A DNA stretch of 64,000 bases from Natrarchaeobius chitinivorans. GTDB lineage: Archaea; Halobacteriota; Halobacteria; Halobacteriales; Natrialbaceae. The position numbers and the translations under genes were made by a program. Shown here in pieces: positions 24,550 through 33,550 of this stretch (within the stretch, counting starts at the first letter, position 1; every line of letters begins with the position of its first letter). Below the pieces are notes generated by a model, which had not been told where the DNA came from, searched no databases, and saw only the letters and a list, made by a program, of their open reading frames with translations. Location of the stretch: NCBI RefSeq assembly GCF_003841505.1, contig NZ_REGA01000020.1:33780-97779 (forward strand), read 5' to 3'.

Positions 24550-25110
24550 GGAGAGAGAGCCTGGCTGCCGCGGTGGCCCCGCCGGCGACGGCGCGGCCAC
24601 AGTACCGCGATACATCCCGACGGGATGTGTCACGCTCGCGAGGAAAGTCCCCCCACCCGTTCGGGCGGGTGACCGGACGCAAGTCCGGAGCGGGAGACCG
24701 CTGGCTCTGGAACAGAAACGACACGTCTCGGCCCGACCTATGACGCGTGCGAACCCGACCGCGAGGAAGGGGAGTTGACCCGCAGAGGGAGGCGGTTCTC
24801 GTGCGACGAGCCGAGGACCGCCGACGAGCGACAGACCCGCTCGCGCGTGCGGTTGACGACCGACGGTTCGAACCCGTCGATCGTGTGTGCGGTTCCCGCC
24901 GACGCGGAAACCGCGAGATTCGAGGCGGATCGACCGCCGAAGACGACGCCACGATCGACCGCACGTCGACGGCCGAGGATCGATGGAACGGCGAACCCTC
25001 ACCGGTGCAAGTCCGTGCCGTGGTAGCCCGAACACCCCGCGGCTCCGCCGCGGACGGCGCGGACGCTCAGCCGAATGCCGGGACGAACAGAAGGGGGCTT
25101 ACTCCTCTCA
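24550..25110 (+). ncRNA. rnpB: RNase P RNA (archaeal type A)
   Basis: It is the catalytic RNA of pre-tRNA 5' processing. Conserved elements occur in order. GCGAGGAAAGTCC (CR I) is at ~24635. GGAACAGAAACGAC is at ~24707. The GAGGAAGGGGAGTTGACC region is at ~24761. GGTGCAAGTCCGTGCCGTGG is at ~25003. The universal ACAGAAGGGGGCTTAC, forming the P2/P4 strands, is at ~25087-25102. P1 can form from GAGAG near 24551 and CTCTC near 25105, which sets the ends. At about 560 nt it is longer than the roughly 430-480 nt I recall for haloarchaea; the extra length is in the middle (about 24830-24990), where nested GC hairpins suggest an expanded P12. The ends are approximate. Confidence 0.88.
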
Positions 25111-25222
25111 CCCGATTTTCACACTCGAGTGGCGACGCCGATCGGAACTCAGTCCTCGAGTCCCACGCCGGAACTCCTCGAATATCCACATCGAAACTCC
25201 TCGAATCTGCGGAAAACCCGAT

Positions 25223-25867
25223 TCAAACCGCCGGCAGCACGTCCTCCTCGAGAAGGACGTCACGAACCCCATCCATCGACGTGACGACGACGTCGCAGTG
25301 GGGTTCGACCGCCGGCTTCGGGTCGAAGCCCACCGCGAGCCCCGACACCGACAACATCGGCAGGTCGTTCGCCCCGTCACCGACCGCGACGGTCTCCTCG
25401 AGGTCGACGCCGACGTCGGCGGCCAGCTCCTCGAGCGCGTCGTCTTTGGTCCCCTCGATCAGGGGCCCCTCGACCTCGCCGGTCAGTCCGCCGTCTCGAA
25501 TCGGGAGTCGGTTCGAGACGACGTGATCGACCGAGACGCCTTCGCGCTCGAGTGCGGCCGCGACCCCGCGTTCGAAGCCGCCGGTGAGGATCGCCGTCGT
25601 CACGCCCGCCTCGTTCAACGCGGCGATCAGGTCGGCCGCCCCCTCGCGGAGTTCGACATCGTCGTAGGCGTCTCGAGACTCCTCGGCCGCAAGCCCCTCG
25701 AGCAGCGCCGCTCGCTCCCGGAGACTCTCGGCGTAACCGATCTCGTCGTTCATCGCCCGTTCGGTGATTTCGGCCATCTCGTCGGCGACGCCACAGCGCT
25801 CGCCGAGCAACACGGTCATCTCGGAGTCCGATAGCGTTCCGTCGAAGTCGAAGGCGACGACTGTCAT
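25223..25867 (-). CDS. serB: Phosphoserine phosphatase
   Basis: The product is 214 aa from ATG 25867; upstream frame is shadow. It is a HAD-family hydrolase: motif I VAFDFDGTLSDSEMT with nucleophile Asp, motif II TAILTGGFERGV, motif III Lys in EGTKDDALEEL and motif IV VAVGDGANDLPML. This matches SerB, which dephosphorylates phosphoserine in the last step of serine synthesis. SerA is encoded 3.2 kb away, supporting the assignment. Another HAD phosphatase function cannot be excluded. Confidence 0.88.
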   Translation of the reverse strand: MTVVAFDFDGTLSDSEMTVLLGERCGVADEMAEITERAMNDEIGYAESLRERAALLEGLAAEESRDAYDDVELREGAADLIAALNEAGVTTAILTGGFERGVAAALEREGVSVDHVVSNRLPIRDGGLTGEVEGPLIEGTKDDALEELAADVGVDLEETVAVGDGANDLPMLSVSGLAVGFDPKPAVEPHCDVVVTSMDGVRDVLLEEDVLPAV

Positions 25868-25953
25868 CGCTCGCCGATTGTGGGCCACCGGATAAACCAG
25901 TTCAGGTTTTCGCCTCGGGAGCGGGTATCGTTTCAACGACCACTTTAGGATCT

Positions 25954-25970
25954 TCGGGCCCACGGCCCGA
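25954..25970. promoter_or_regulatory. 7-bp stem-loop just before the cyclase-family hydrolase
   Basis: TCGGGCC-CAC-GGCCCGA ends two nucleotides before the ATG at 25973. If transcribed it would occlude the start region, and it may affect translation. Only symmetry and position support it. Confidence 0.25.
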
Positions 25971-25972
25971 GT

Positions 25973-26629
25973 ATGTACCGCGATCTGTCCCATCCGATCG
26001 AGGCGGGGATGCAAACGTACCCGGGTGATCCGCCGGTCGAGGTATCGCAGACGGCGACGGTTTCGGAGGACGGGGTCGCCGTTCGAGAGATCTGTTGTGG
26101 CAGTCACACCGGAACGCACATCGACGCCCCGAGTCACACCGAACCCGACGGGAGAGGCCTCGAGGACCGTCCCGTATCGGAGTACGTTTTCGAGGCCCGC
26201 CTCGTAAACGTCGCGCCGTGTCGACCCCGCGAGCGGATCGGTCCGTCGGACCTGCCGGCGGATCTCGACGAATCCGCCGATCCGGTCGACCTCCTCGTGG
26301 TTCGAACCGGCTACGACGACCGCTGGAACACCGACGCATATCTCGACCACCCGTATCTGGCACCCGAAACCGCCGTTTCCCTCCGGGAGGCCGGCTGTGG
26401 CGTCGCCGCCGATACGTTGAATCCCGATCCGACGCCAACGGCGAACGCGAGCGAGGACGAACCCGACGGCTTTCCCGTCCACCGCACGTTACTGGGCGAG
26501 GGCCTCCCCATACTCGAGAACCTGCGGAATCTCGAGGGGTTGCCCGAACGGTTCCGCCTCTATGCGTTCCCGCTCCCGCTTCGAAACGCCGACGGCGCAC
26601 CGGTCCGGGCGGTCGCCGCCCTCGAGTGA
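25973..26629 (+). CDS. Cyclase-family hydrolase (kynurenine-formamidase-like)
   Basis: The product is 218 aa. It carries the HxGTHxDxPxH motif as GSHTGTHIDAPSHTEP, which binds two metal ions, and early SHPIEAGMQTYPGDPP. The second half has VVRTGYDDRW and the GVAADTLNPDP strand. Members hydrolyse amides such as N-formylkynurenine, or act in cyclisation. No tryptophan-catabolism genes adjoin it, so the substrate remains open. Confidence 0.9.
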   Translation: MYRDLSHPIEAGMQTYPGDPPVEVSQTATVSEDGVAVREICCGSHTGTHIDAPSHTEPDGRGLEDRPVSEYVFEARLVNVAPCRPRERIGPSDLPADLDESADPVDLLVVRTGYDDRWNTDAYLDHPYLAPETAVSLREAGCGVAADTLNPDPTPTANASEDEPDGFPVHRTLLGEGLPILENLRNLEGLPERFRLYAFPLPLRNADGAPVRAVAALE

Positions 26630-26707
26630 CGACCGCCAGACGATTTGGTACGCGATACCGGGAGACGAATCGGTACGCGATACCGGGACGGATGTCGGCG
26701 AGACGCG

Positions 26708-27913
26708 TTATCGGTCGCGATCGGCAGCACTCTCCTCGACCCGAACGTCCTCTTCGAAGTCGTACTCCGCGCCCGCCCCCTCCTCTAAAAAGCTGAGTTC
26801 CCGCTGGGGGAACGGGATCGTGATATCCGCCTCGTCGAAGGCGTCGTAGACGCCGCGGTTGATCTGGTCGATCGCGCGCCGTTCGACCAGCGGGTGATTG
26901 ATGTAGGCTCTGAGTTCGAACACCAGCGCGGAGTCGCCGAACTCGACGAACAGTAGTTTCGGCGACGGCGTTTGACGGACGAGCGAACACTCATCGCAGA
27001 CCTCGAGAACCAGTCGCTCGATCGTCTCGTAGTCGCTCCCGTAGGCCGCCGTGATCGGGATGCGAAGCCGCATGTGTCGCTGTGGTGCGCTCTCGTTGAC
27101 GACCTGCGTCGAGTTCAACATCGCGTTCGGCACCGTCACGAGGAGGTTGTCCTCGGTCAACACCGTCGTACTCCGGATGCCGACGTCGGTGACTGTTCCG
27201 CGCATATCGTCTTCGATCCGGATCACGTCGCCGATCTTGTACGTGTTGTCGACGTAGAGGGCGACCCCGCCGATCAGGTTGCCGATCGCGTCCTGTGCAG
27301 CAAAGCCGAGGACGATGCCGAGAATTCCCGCTGACGCGAGAAACGGCGTCACGGTGAAATCCCAGACCGAGATCAACAACAGCCCCGCGCCGAGGACGAC
27401 GGTGATCGTCCAGAGATTGCCCAACATCGGCGCGAACTCGTACCCGTTGTCGCCATCCTGGAGGATCGCGATCCAGCGGCGGCCGATCGTGATCGACGCT
27501 CGAGCCCAGAGGACGATCACGGCCGTCGCGATGAGCGCCACGACGTTCGGCGTCGAATCGAGGAGATCCAGCACGAGCAGGCTGAGATACACCCCGAGCA
27601 GGGCGATCGTGATCGCGAAGGGCGTGTGAATTTCGGAGAACACCGCGCGGCCGACGGTCGTCTCTGCGTCCGTCCCGTCGAGATACCGGCGACTCCCCCA
27701 CTGAACGAACCGGGCCAGCAAGACCGAGCAGACGAGAATGAGCCCGACGACGAGCCAGGTCCGGTCGATGGGGCCGAGTCCGCCGTCGGCAAGCGGCGTT
27801 TGTGACCACGCTGCCAGCGCGGATTGCATCCAGTGATTCGGTTCGACGGCGGGGGCCGCCTCGGCTGCGTCGGGGCCGATCCGCGACCGCGTACCGAACG
27901 GGTGTCCCGCCAT
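26708..27913 (-). CDS. MscS-type mechanosensitive channel
   Basis: The product is 401 aa from ATG 27913, with an AT-rich TATA-like stretch about 30 nt upstream. About five membrane helices occupy residues ~33-215. The pore-lining TM3-like helix reads FLASAGILGIVLGFAAQDAIGNLIGG, and the beta domain VDNTYKIGDVIRIEDDMRGTVTDVGIRSTTV follows, typical of MscS. The C-terminal cytoplasmic vestibule ends in an acidic tail. It opens under hypo-osmotic shock to release solutes, an important need in a halophile. Confidence 0.92.
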   Translation of the reverse strand: MAGHPFGTRSRIGPDAAEAAPAVEPNHWMQSALAAWSQTPLADGGLGPIDRTWLVVGLILVCSVLLARFVQWGSRRYLDGTDAETTVGRAVFSEIHTPFAITIALLGVYLSLLVLDLLDSTPNVVALIATAVIVLWARASITIGRRWIAILQDGDNGYEFAPMLGNLWTITVVLGAGLLLISVWDFTVTPFLASAGILGIVLGFAAQDAIGNLIGGVALYVDNTYKIGDVIRIEDDMRGTVTDVGIRSTTVLTEDNLLVTVPNAMLNSTQVVNESAPQRHMRLRIPITAAYGSDYETIERLVLEVCDECSLVRQTPSPKLLFVEFGDSALVFELRAYINHPLVERRAIDQINRGVYDAFDEADITIPFPQRELSFLEEGAGAEYDFEEDVRVEESAADRDR

Positions 27914-28073
27914 CAGCGTGGCTAACGCATAGTTAACCGAGAAGTAAATACTGATTGATTTCGGACCCCGCCGACGAGATCGGATTCGGCTGTAGTCTCG
28001 ATATCGCAACGTTCACCCCGCGGCAATCCTCAGACTCACTGATGGAAGTACTGGCGGACTCGAGGGTGGATAG

Positions 28074-28970
28074 ATGACGGGTGCGACCGTCGAAGTACTC
28101 GCGCTCGCGTTACTTCCGGCGGTTCTCTGGGGGCTCACGCCGATATTCGACAAGCGCGGGATGGCCGCCGGCGGTGGTTCGGTCCAGGGGTCGCTGGTCG
28201 TCGTCCTCGTCGACTCGACGCTGTACTGGATCGCGGTCGGTGCGATCTACGGCCGATCGGCGTTTTCCGGCCTCACGCTCGAGATCCTGGCCGTCTTCGT
28301 CTTCGCGGGGTTCGTCGGCACCGCCCTCGGCCGGATCACGATCTTCGTGGGCACCGACAGGGTGGGCGCGACTCTCACCAGCGCGATTCTCAGCAGTCGA
28401 CCGCTGTTCGCTGCGTTGATGGCGCTTACCCTCCTCGGCGAGCCGCTCGGTCCGGTGACGGCCGCCGGCATTGCCATCCTCGTGGGCGGACTGTCGGTCC
28501 TGACGGCGTCGAAGGGTGGTGACCTCGCCGGCTGGCAGCCGCGGGACCTGCTGTGGCCGATCGCCGCCGCCGTCACGTTCGCCGCCGCGAACGTCGCCCG
28601 CCGGTACGGCATGGTCGAGACGCCGATCTCCGCACTCGAGGCGGTCACGATCAACGAGACGGCCGGGCTGGTCGCCCTCGCCGCGTACGTCTTCGCGGTC
28701 GGCGGACGTGGGGTCCTCGACCGCCCTCGCTCGTCCTACCGGTATTTCGCCGTCAGCGGCGTTCTCACCACGTTCGCGATGCTCTCGCTGACGGCCGCAC
28801 TCGGCCTCGAGGAAGGGCGGGTCGCGATCGTCGATCCGCTCGTCGCGACCGCACCCCTGTTCACGCTCGCGTTCGCCGCCGTCCTGTTGCGCGACCTCGA
28901 GCGGGTGACGAAAGGCGTCGTCCTGGGTGCGACACTGATCGTCGTCGGCGCTGCGTTGATAACGATCTGA
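28074..28970 (+). CDS. EamA/DMT-family transporter
   Basis: The product is 298 aa with ten hydrophobic segments in two five-helix EamA repeats. The first contains LLPAVLWGLTPIFDKRGMA and GFVGTALGRITIFVGTDRVGATLTSAIL. The second repeats the pattern from LLWPIAAAVTFAAANVARRYG to VLLRDLERVTKGVVLGATLIVVGAALI. These drug/metabolite transporters export or import amino acids or metabolites. The substrate is not evident. It stands upstream of serA with an 87-nt gap. Confidence 0.92.
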   Translation: MTGATVEVLALALLPAVLWGLTPIFDKRGMAAGGGSVQGSLVVVLVDSTLYWIAVGAIYGRSAFSGLTLEILAVFVFAGFVGTALGRITIFVGTDRVGATLTSAILSSRPLFAALMALTLLGEPLGPVTAAGIAILVGGLSVLTASKGGDLAGWQPRDLLWPIAAAVTFAAANVARRYGMVETPISALEAVTINETAGLVALAAYVFAVGGRGVLDRPRSSYRYFAVSGVLTTFAMLSLTAALGLEEGRVAIVDPLVATAPLFTLAFAAVLLRDLERVTKGVVLGATLIVVGAALITI

Positions 28971-29057
28971 CACCATTTATCCGTCTGATAGGTGTCAAAA
29001 TTTGCCCACTCCGGGCACAACGGAAGGGTTTACCCGCTCCGCACGAGTGACTCGCGC

Positions 29058-30644
29058 ATGAAGGTGCTGGTCACGGACCCGATCGCGGACGCGGGTCTGG
29101 ACGTACTCACTGACGCCGGCTACGACGTCGAAACAGGCTACGAACTCGAGGGCGAGGAACTCCTCGAGGCGGTTTCCGACGCGGGCGGACTGATCGTCCG
29201 CTCCGGAACCGAGGTCACCGAGGAGGTGTTCGAGGCCGCCGAGGAACTGGTCATCGTCGGCCGCGCCGGGATCGGCGTCGACAACATCGACATCGACGCG
29301 GCGACCGACCACGGCGTCATCGTCGCCAACGCACCCGAAGGAAACGTCCGCGCCGCGGCGGAACACACCGTCGCGATGGCGTTTGCGACCGCACGATCGA
29401 TCCCACAGGCTCACGTCCGCCTGAAAGACGGCGAGTGGGCGAAAAGCGACTATCTCGGTGCCGAACTCGACAACAAGACGCTTGGCGTCGTCGGACTCGG
29501 ACGCGTCGGCCAGGAAGTCGCGAAGAAACTCGACTCGCTGGGTATGGACATCGTCGCGTTCGACCCCTACATCTCCGAGGAGCGCGCCGAGCGTATCGGC
29601 GCGGAACTCGTCGAGTTCGAGGAGTGTCTCGCGGCCGCCGACTTCCTCACGATCCACACGCCGTTGACCCCCGAGACGGAGGGACTGATCGGCGAGGACG
29701 AACTCGACCTGCTCGAGGACGGCTACGTCGTCAACGTCGGCCGCGGCGGCATCATCGACGAGGACGCCCTCGCGGCCAAGGCCGCGGACGGGACGATCGC
29801 GGGCGCGGCACTCGACGTCTTCGCGGAGGAACCGCTGTCGGCGGACTCGCCGCTGCTCGGCCACGACGAGATCATCGTCACGCCACACCTCGGCGCGTCG
29901 ACCGAGGCGGCACAGGAAAACGTCGCGACGTCGACGGCCGAGCAGGTCGCCGCCGCACTCGCCGGCGAACCCGTCGCGAACGCGCTCAACGCCCCCTCGA
30001 TCGACGAGAGCGCCTTCCCGCGCGTCGAACCGTACATCGAGATCGCCGAAACCGCCGGCAAGGTCGCCGCACAGTTGCTCGACGGTCGAATCGAACGCAT
30101 CGAGGTCACCTACGAGGGCGATATCACCGACGAGGACGTCGAGTTCGTCACCGCGAGCGCGCTGAAAGGCGTCTTCGAACCGCTCGAGTGGCAGGTCAAC
30201 GCGGTCAACGCACCCCAGATCGCCGAGGATCGCGGGGTCGACGTCACCGAGTCGAAGACTCGGCAGGCGGAGGACTTCCAGAGTCTGATCTCCGTCACCG
30301 TCGGCAACGACGACGACGAGGTGTCGGTCGACGGGACGCTCTTCGCCGGGGACGACCCACGGATCGTCCGCGTCGACGGCTACCGGGTCGACGCCATCCC
30401 CCACGGAAAGATGGTCGTCACCCGCAACACGGACGAACCCGGCGTCATCGGGCTCATCGGCTCCGTCATGGGGAACCACGACGTCAACATCGCGGGCATG
30501 TTCAACGCCCGCGAGACGATCGGCGGCGAGGCGCTTACGGTGTACAACGTCGACAGCCAGGTTCCCGAAGCGGCCAAAGACGAACTCAACGCGGACGAAC
30601 GGATCATCGGCGTCGACTACATCACGCTCAACGGCCAGAACTGA
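29058..30644 (+). CDS. serA: D-3-phosphoglycerate dehydrogenase
   Basis: The product is 528 aa, ATG 29058 (MKVLVTDPIADAG). It has an NAD-dependent 2-hydroxyacid dehydrogenase core with GLGRVGQEVAKKL dinucleotide motif, active-site Arg in NVGRGGIIDEDAL, Glu in FAEEP and His in VTPHLGAST. The C-terminal half holds the intervening allosteric-substrate-binding domain and an ACT domain (VTRNTDEPGVIGLIGSVMGNH) that probably senses serine. It makes 3-phosphohydroxypyruvate, the first step of serine biosynthesis; serB is 3.2 kb away. Full-length SerA form. Confidence 0.95.
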   Translation: MKVLVTDPIADAGLDVLTDAGYDVETGYELEGEELLEAVSDAGGLIVRSGTEVTEEVFEAAEELVIVGRAGIGVDNIDIDAATDHGVIVANAPEGNVRAAAEHTVAMAFATARSIPQAHVRLKDGEWAKSDYLGAELDNKTLGVVGLGRVGQEVAKKLDSLGMDIVAFDPYISEERAERIGAELVEFEECLAAADFLTIHTPLTPETEGLIGEDELDLLEDGYVVNVGRGGIIDEDALAAKAADGTIAGAALDVFAEEPLSADSPLLGHDEIIVTPHLGASTEAAQENVATSTAEQVAAALAGEPVANALNAPSIDESAFPRVEPYIEIAETAGKVAAQLLDGRIERIEVTYEGDITDEDVEFVTASALKGVFEPLEWQVNAVNAPQIAEDRGVDVTESKTRQAEDFQSLISVTVGNDDDEVSVDGTLFAGDDPRIVRVDGYRVDAIPHGKMVVTRNTDEPGVIGLIGSVMGNHDVNIAGMFNARETIGGEALTVYNVDSQVPEAAKDELNADERIIGVDYITLNGQN

Positions 30645-30707
30645 TACCGTCGAACAGCAGTCAGTGCGACGTCGGTCGCGGATTCGCGGCCGTCTCCAGA
30701 TCGCCGC

Positions 30708-31589
30708 TCAGGGTGCTCCCTCCGGTATCTCCGGCGGCCTGCCGCGGATCGTCGCCGTTCGACCGTCGTAACTCGACTCGTCGACTTCGCCGGAAATCTC
30801 CTCGAGATCCGCTGCAACCGCGTCGGTCAGGTCCGACTCGCGTTCGAAGATAATCACCCACGTCATCGTCTCCGCCGAGGGCGATTCGCTCGAGACGCCC
30901 CAGCAGTGGATTCCGTCGACGTCGAGGTGAGTCACCCCGCCGTACTGGCCGGTGACGGTCGTCTCGTGGGGTAGTTCGTCGAAGAGGTGCGTAAACTCGG
31001 GATCGACCTCCTCGAGTCGGTCTTCGTCCCCGCGGCTGGCGTCGATCCGGCGTTCGGCGTCGTTCCCGACGACGATCGCGTCGGAGCCGACCGCGATGTC
31101 GCGTGCGCTCCCGTTAGACAGCTCTTCGGCGAGGATCGTGTACCCCTCGTACTGGCCTCTCATCTCGACGTCGTCGGTCGCGGCCACGCCGTCGACGATC
31201 GACTCGACGTCGAACGAGCCGAAAAAGACGTGCGTGCCCGTCTGTATCAGGTGGGCGTCGACGTCTCCGGCCGACATGCCGAAAAACGCGGGAAACTCCT
31301 CTGCCGGATCGACGCCGTCGGGAAACGCCGCCGTGTAGTCGAACCGGCTGGTGACGTCCGTCTCGAGTAGCCATCGTCGAAACGCCGGGGCCTCGTCCCA
31401 GTCGACGTCCACGTCGCGTTGCGGGGCGTCGCGTGAGTCGTCGGTGGGATCGTCGGTCCCATCGTCCCCATCGCCGTTCGGGTCGTCCACGCTATCGTCG
31501 TTTTCTCTCTCCTCGCTGCCCGTACACCCGGCCAACCCGGCCGCTATGAGTGCGACGACGCCGCGGCGCGTGATCCTCGAGTGAGTCAT
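30708..31589 (-). CDS. Tat-exported lipoprotein of unknown function
   Basis: The product is 293 aa from ATG 31589. The signal MTHSRITRRGVVALIAAG ends in the lipobox LAGC, followed by an Asp-rich linker (DDPNGDGDDGTDDPTDD) that probably spans the surface layer. The mature domain (residues ~65-290) is alpha/beta with strands such as THVFFGSFDVESIVDGV and WVIIFERESDL. I do not recognise a named family; it resembles haloarchaeal lipoproteins of unknown role. Confidence 0.8.
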   Translation of the reverse strand: MTHSRITRRGVVALIAAGLAGCTGSEERENDDSVDDPNGDGDDGTDDPTDDSRDAPQRDVDVDWDEAPAFRRWLLETDVTSRFDYTAAFPDGVDPAEEFPAFFGMSAGDVDAHLIQTGTHVFFGSFDVESIVDGVAATDDVEMRGQYEGYTILAEELSNGSARDIAVGSDAIVVGNDAERRIDASRGDEDRLEEVDPEFTHLFDELPHETTVTGQYGGVTHLDVDGIHCWGVSSESPSAETMTWVIIFERESDLTDAVAADLEEISGEVDESSYDGRTATIRGRPPEIPEGAP

Positions 31590-31661
31590 TCGAGTAGCGA
31601 CGACCACGGACGGAACAATAACTGCTCGTGACTGTCCGCTGAGTGAGAACGTCCGTAACCG

Positions 31662-31952
31662 TCACTCGTCGTAGATGCAGACGTGCCCGTCTTGGGAGAC
31701 GACGACGTGGTCACCGAGGTAGTCGAATCCGATGACGACGTCCGATCGACGGCTGGTCGACTGGTCGACGAGCGCGGCCATCGCGTCCGGATCGATCCGA
31801 TCGTACAGCGGGGGGAGGTCGGTCGCGTGGACGTCGTTCCGGGTGGCCACCGCTCTGACGACCGCGTGAACGATCGATTCCGACTCGCGCTGTTCGACGT
31901 GAACTGCGGCGGAGTCGTCCGCTGGAGGGCAATCGCGGTCCTGAAAGACCAT
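31662..31952 (-). CDS. HalOD1 output domain protein
   Basis: The product is 96 aa. The domain core ESIVHAVVRAVATRNDVHATDLPPLYDRIDPDAMAALV matches the haloarchaea-specific HalOD1 output module. VVIGFDYLGDHVVVSQDGHVCIYDE forms the terminal strands. The module is found alone or after response-regulator receivers and is thought to act in signalling; no receiver domain is fused here. Confidence 0.88.
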   Translation of the reverse strand: MVFQDRDCPPADDSAAVHVEQRESESIVHAVVRAVATRNDVHATDLPPLYDRIDPDAMAALVDQSTSRRSDVVIGFDYLGDHVVVSQDGHVCIYDE

Positions 31953-32410
31953 ATCAAAATGTTTGACCGTACACGGAAGAGACTGCTCCCAAAATGAGTA
32001 GGGTTGTCGGATGTATACTGCCGTCGTACTCCGGCCAGACGGCGAATTCGGCGGCCGAGGCGGTCGAAAGCCGAAACTCCATACGAGGATGGCTCGAGTG
32101 CCGGGTTCGCGAGGTCGCTACTGGACGCCGACGGCGTGTTCTATCGCGTGTCGAGACCCGTCGTTGTCTAGTCGGTCGAACGCCACCTAGAGCAACCCCC
32201 TACCGTTCTGTCGACAGACTCGCCCAAGGGACCGCTATGTTAGCAACACCCTTAGCTACTGGTTATCATTGAATTGGTCTGACCGGATCGATCGTTATTC
32301 ATCGGAACATAAACCCGCAGAAGACCATATAATATACAATTATATTATAACATTTATTTATTACTTCTAGCAGAAACATTTATATTGTATTCTCTATACT
32401 TCCTACATGT
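31953..32410. other. Intergenic region: degenerate fragment then AT-rich promoter
   Basis: No gene is supported. Around 32168-32200 a stretch matches, at nucleotide level, the coding strand of the GNAT gene at 33911-34537 near 34105 (shared GTCGAACGCCACCT / GTCGAACGCCATCT and GAGCAAC), but has lost its frame. From about 32270 base composition shifts abruptly to AT-rich sequence that continues to about 33430. Confidence 0.45.
32379..32386 (+). promoter_or_regulatory. TATA box of the halocin-like gene
   Basis: TTTATATT with preceding CAGAAACA (BRE-like purine-rich stretch) ends 24 nt before the ATG at 32411, so the mRNA is predicted leaderless or nearly so. Confidence 0.55.
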
Positions 32411-33430
32411 ATGCCACGTAAGATTGACAGACGAAAGCTATTGAGTGGATTAACGATGAGCAGTTCTGCGATAGCTATTCCTGGCCTTGTCAGTGCGAAC
32501 GAACACTCTGAGGAAGAGTCCGTTGAGATTTCCGATCTTGATTCAACAGATCTTCTTCGAATACAATCCAAAATACGACATCGCGAGGATGTCCGCTTAC
32601 TCATGCGTCGAGCGAAGGAAATGGGCTGGTCACCAAAGTGGCGAGAGACAAGAGGAACCAGAAAAACAATCGAGACAGACATAGTAACCGGTAGATATGA
32701 TACGGTCGTCGTTCCATTCAAAAACATTCAAGCAAAAGATAATGATGCTACCGTGTTTCTGACGTGGAACGGAAACAACACGTTTGATCTAGATGGGGAT
32801 ACCCATCCAGCGTTCCGTTATATAAATTCAGGTGCGACGCTCACGTATCTTGACGGACGGATTAGCGAGGTCGCCAAACTTGGTGATATCGACGCACGCG
32901 AATACCGAGTTAATGATGGAAAGATAAGCGAAAAAACACTATCTGATGTTCTTAGTACTCAAGACGACGGAACAGTAGTTTCCAGTGCTGGTCTTGTTGG
33001 TCCCGATTCCGAAAGCTCATCTGTTGAGAGGAATTCCAATGAATATTGTGAGATTCACGTCAAACTGTTTGATCCAGGAGTGGGTCTGTTAAGCTGTGCG
33101 ACTCTCGAATGTCTGAATGTGAACCTAGGTGCCAGTGCAGTTACAATCCTCGGTTGTGCGACCGCAGCGGGGATATTTGGTGCAGTAGCGTGTCTTGGGG
33201 CTACCTTTTTTACGAGTTACAATGTGATTGATTGTTTTGCCTGTGACCACAGTGACGCGGTCGTTGAACTAGAAGTTGATTGGTTAGAAGACAACTTTAT
33301 GGCTCTTGAGGGGGACCCACATCCCTGCTACGTGGCATCTCCAGCTGGCCCCTCCTACATCCCTATGACAAAGTGCGAACTGGAAGACGCACCGACAAGA
33401 GAGGAATATAACTATGCGGAGTGTGACTAA
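32411..33430 (+). CDS. Halocin C8-like precursor protein
   Basis: The product is 339 aa in a low-G+C island. A Tat signal DRRKLLSGLTM with hydrophobic core ends near SANE (~residue 31). Residues ~35-210 are hydrophilic. The C-terminal ~127 residues hold ten cysteines (213, 229, 234, 249, 261, 275, 278, 306, 322, 338) around a hydrophobic segment SCATLECLNVNLGASAVTIL and GCATAAGIFGAVACLGA. This is the organisation of the halocin C8 preproprotein, in which the N-terminal part (the immunity protein HalI) and a C-terminal Cys-rich mature peptide are released from one Tat-exported precursor. Homology is inferred from architecture, not alignment. Different codon use from its neighbours suggests transfer. 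Confidence 0.65.
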   Translation: MPRKIDRRKLLSGLTMSSSAIAIPGLVSANEHSEEESVEISDLDSTDLLRIQSKIRHREDVRLLMRRAKEMGWSPKWRETRGTRKTIETDIVTGRYDTVVVPFKNIQAKDNDATVFLTWNGNNTFDLDGDTHPAFRYINSGATLTYLDGRISEVAKLGDIDAREYRVNDGKISEKTLSDVLSTQDDGTVVSSAGLVGPDSESSSVERNSNEYCEIHVKLFDPGVGLLSCATLECLNVNLGASAVTILGCATAAGIFGAVACLGATFFTSYNVIDCFACDHSDAVVELEVDWLEDNFMALEGDPHPCYVASPAGPSYIPMTKCELEDAPTREEYNYAECD

Positions 33431-33550
33431 TGTTTTAGACGACAACGCACTCAGATGATCTGCTGGTAATCATTATCGGTACAATCACAGGCCGTTCACG
33501 GCCCTGTCGAGGAATAGTGACACCACCCCCCCTCAACCGGTGACAGTACT

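Noticed and set aside
23073..24743. 556-codon plus-strand frame over the sensor and AMMECR1 genes and RNase P RNA
   Set aside because: It crosses two identified genes on different strands and the start of an RNA gene; the translation has no recognisable domain.
25223..26482. 419-codon version of serB
   Set aside because: The first 205 codons run antisense through the cyclase-family hydrolase; the HAD motif I begins only after the ATG at 25867.
28995..30479. Antisense frame over serA
   Set aside because: Same GC-bias shadow; serA motifs are unequivocal on the plus strand.
31994..32272. 92-codon ORF before the halocin-like gene
   Set aside because: Composition is Arg-rich with no acidic bias, and part of it is a decayed copy of acetyltransferase sequence from the opposite strand.
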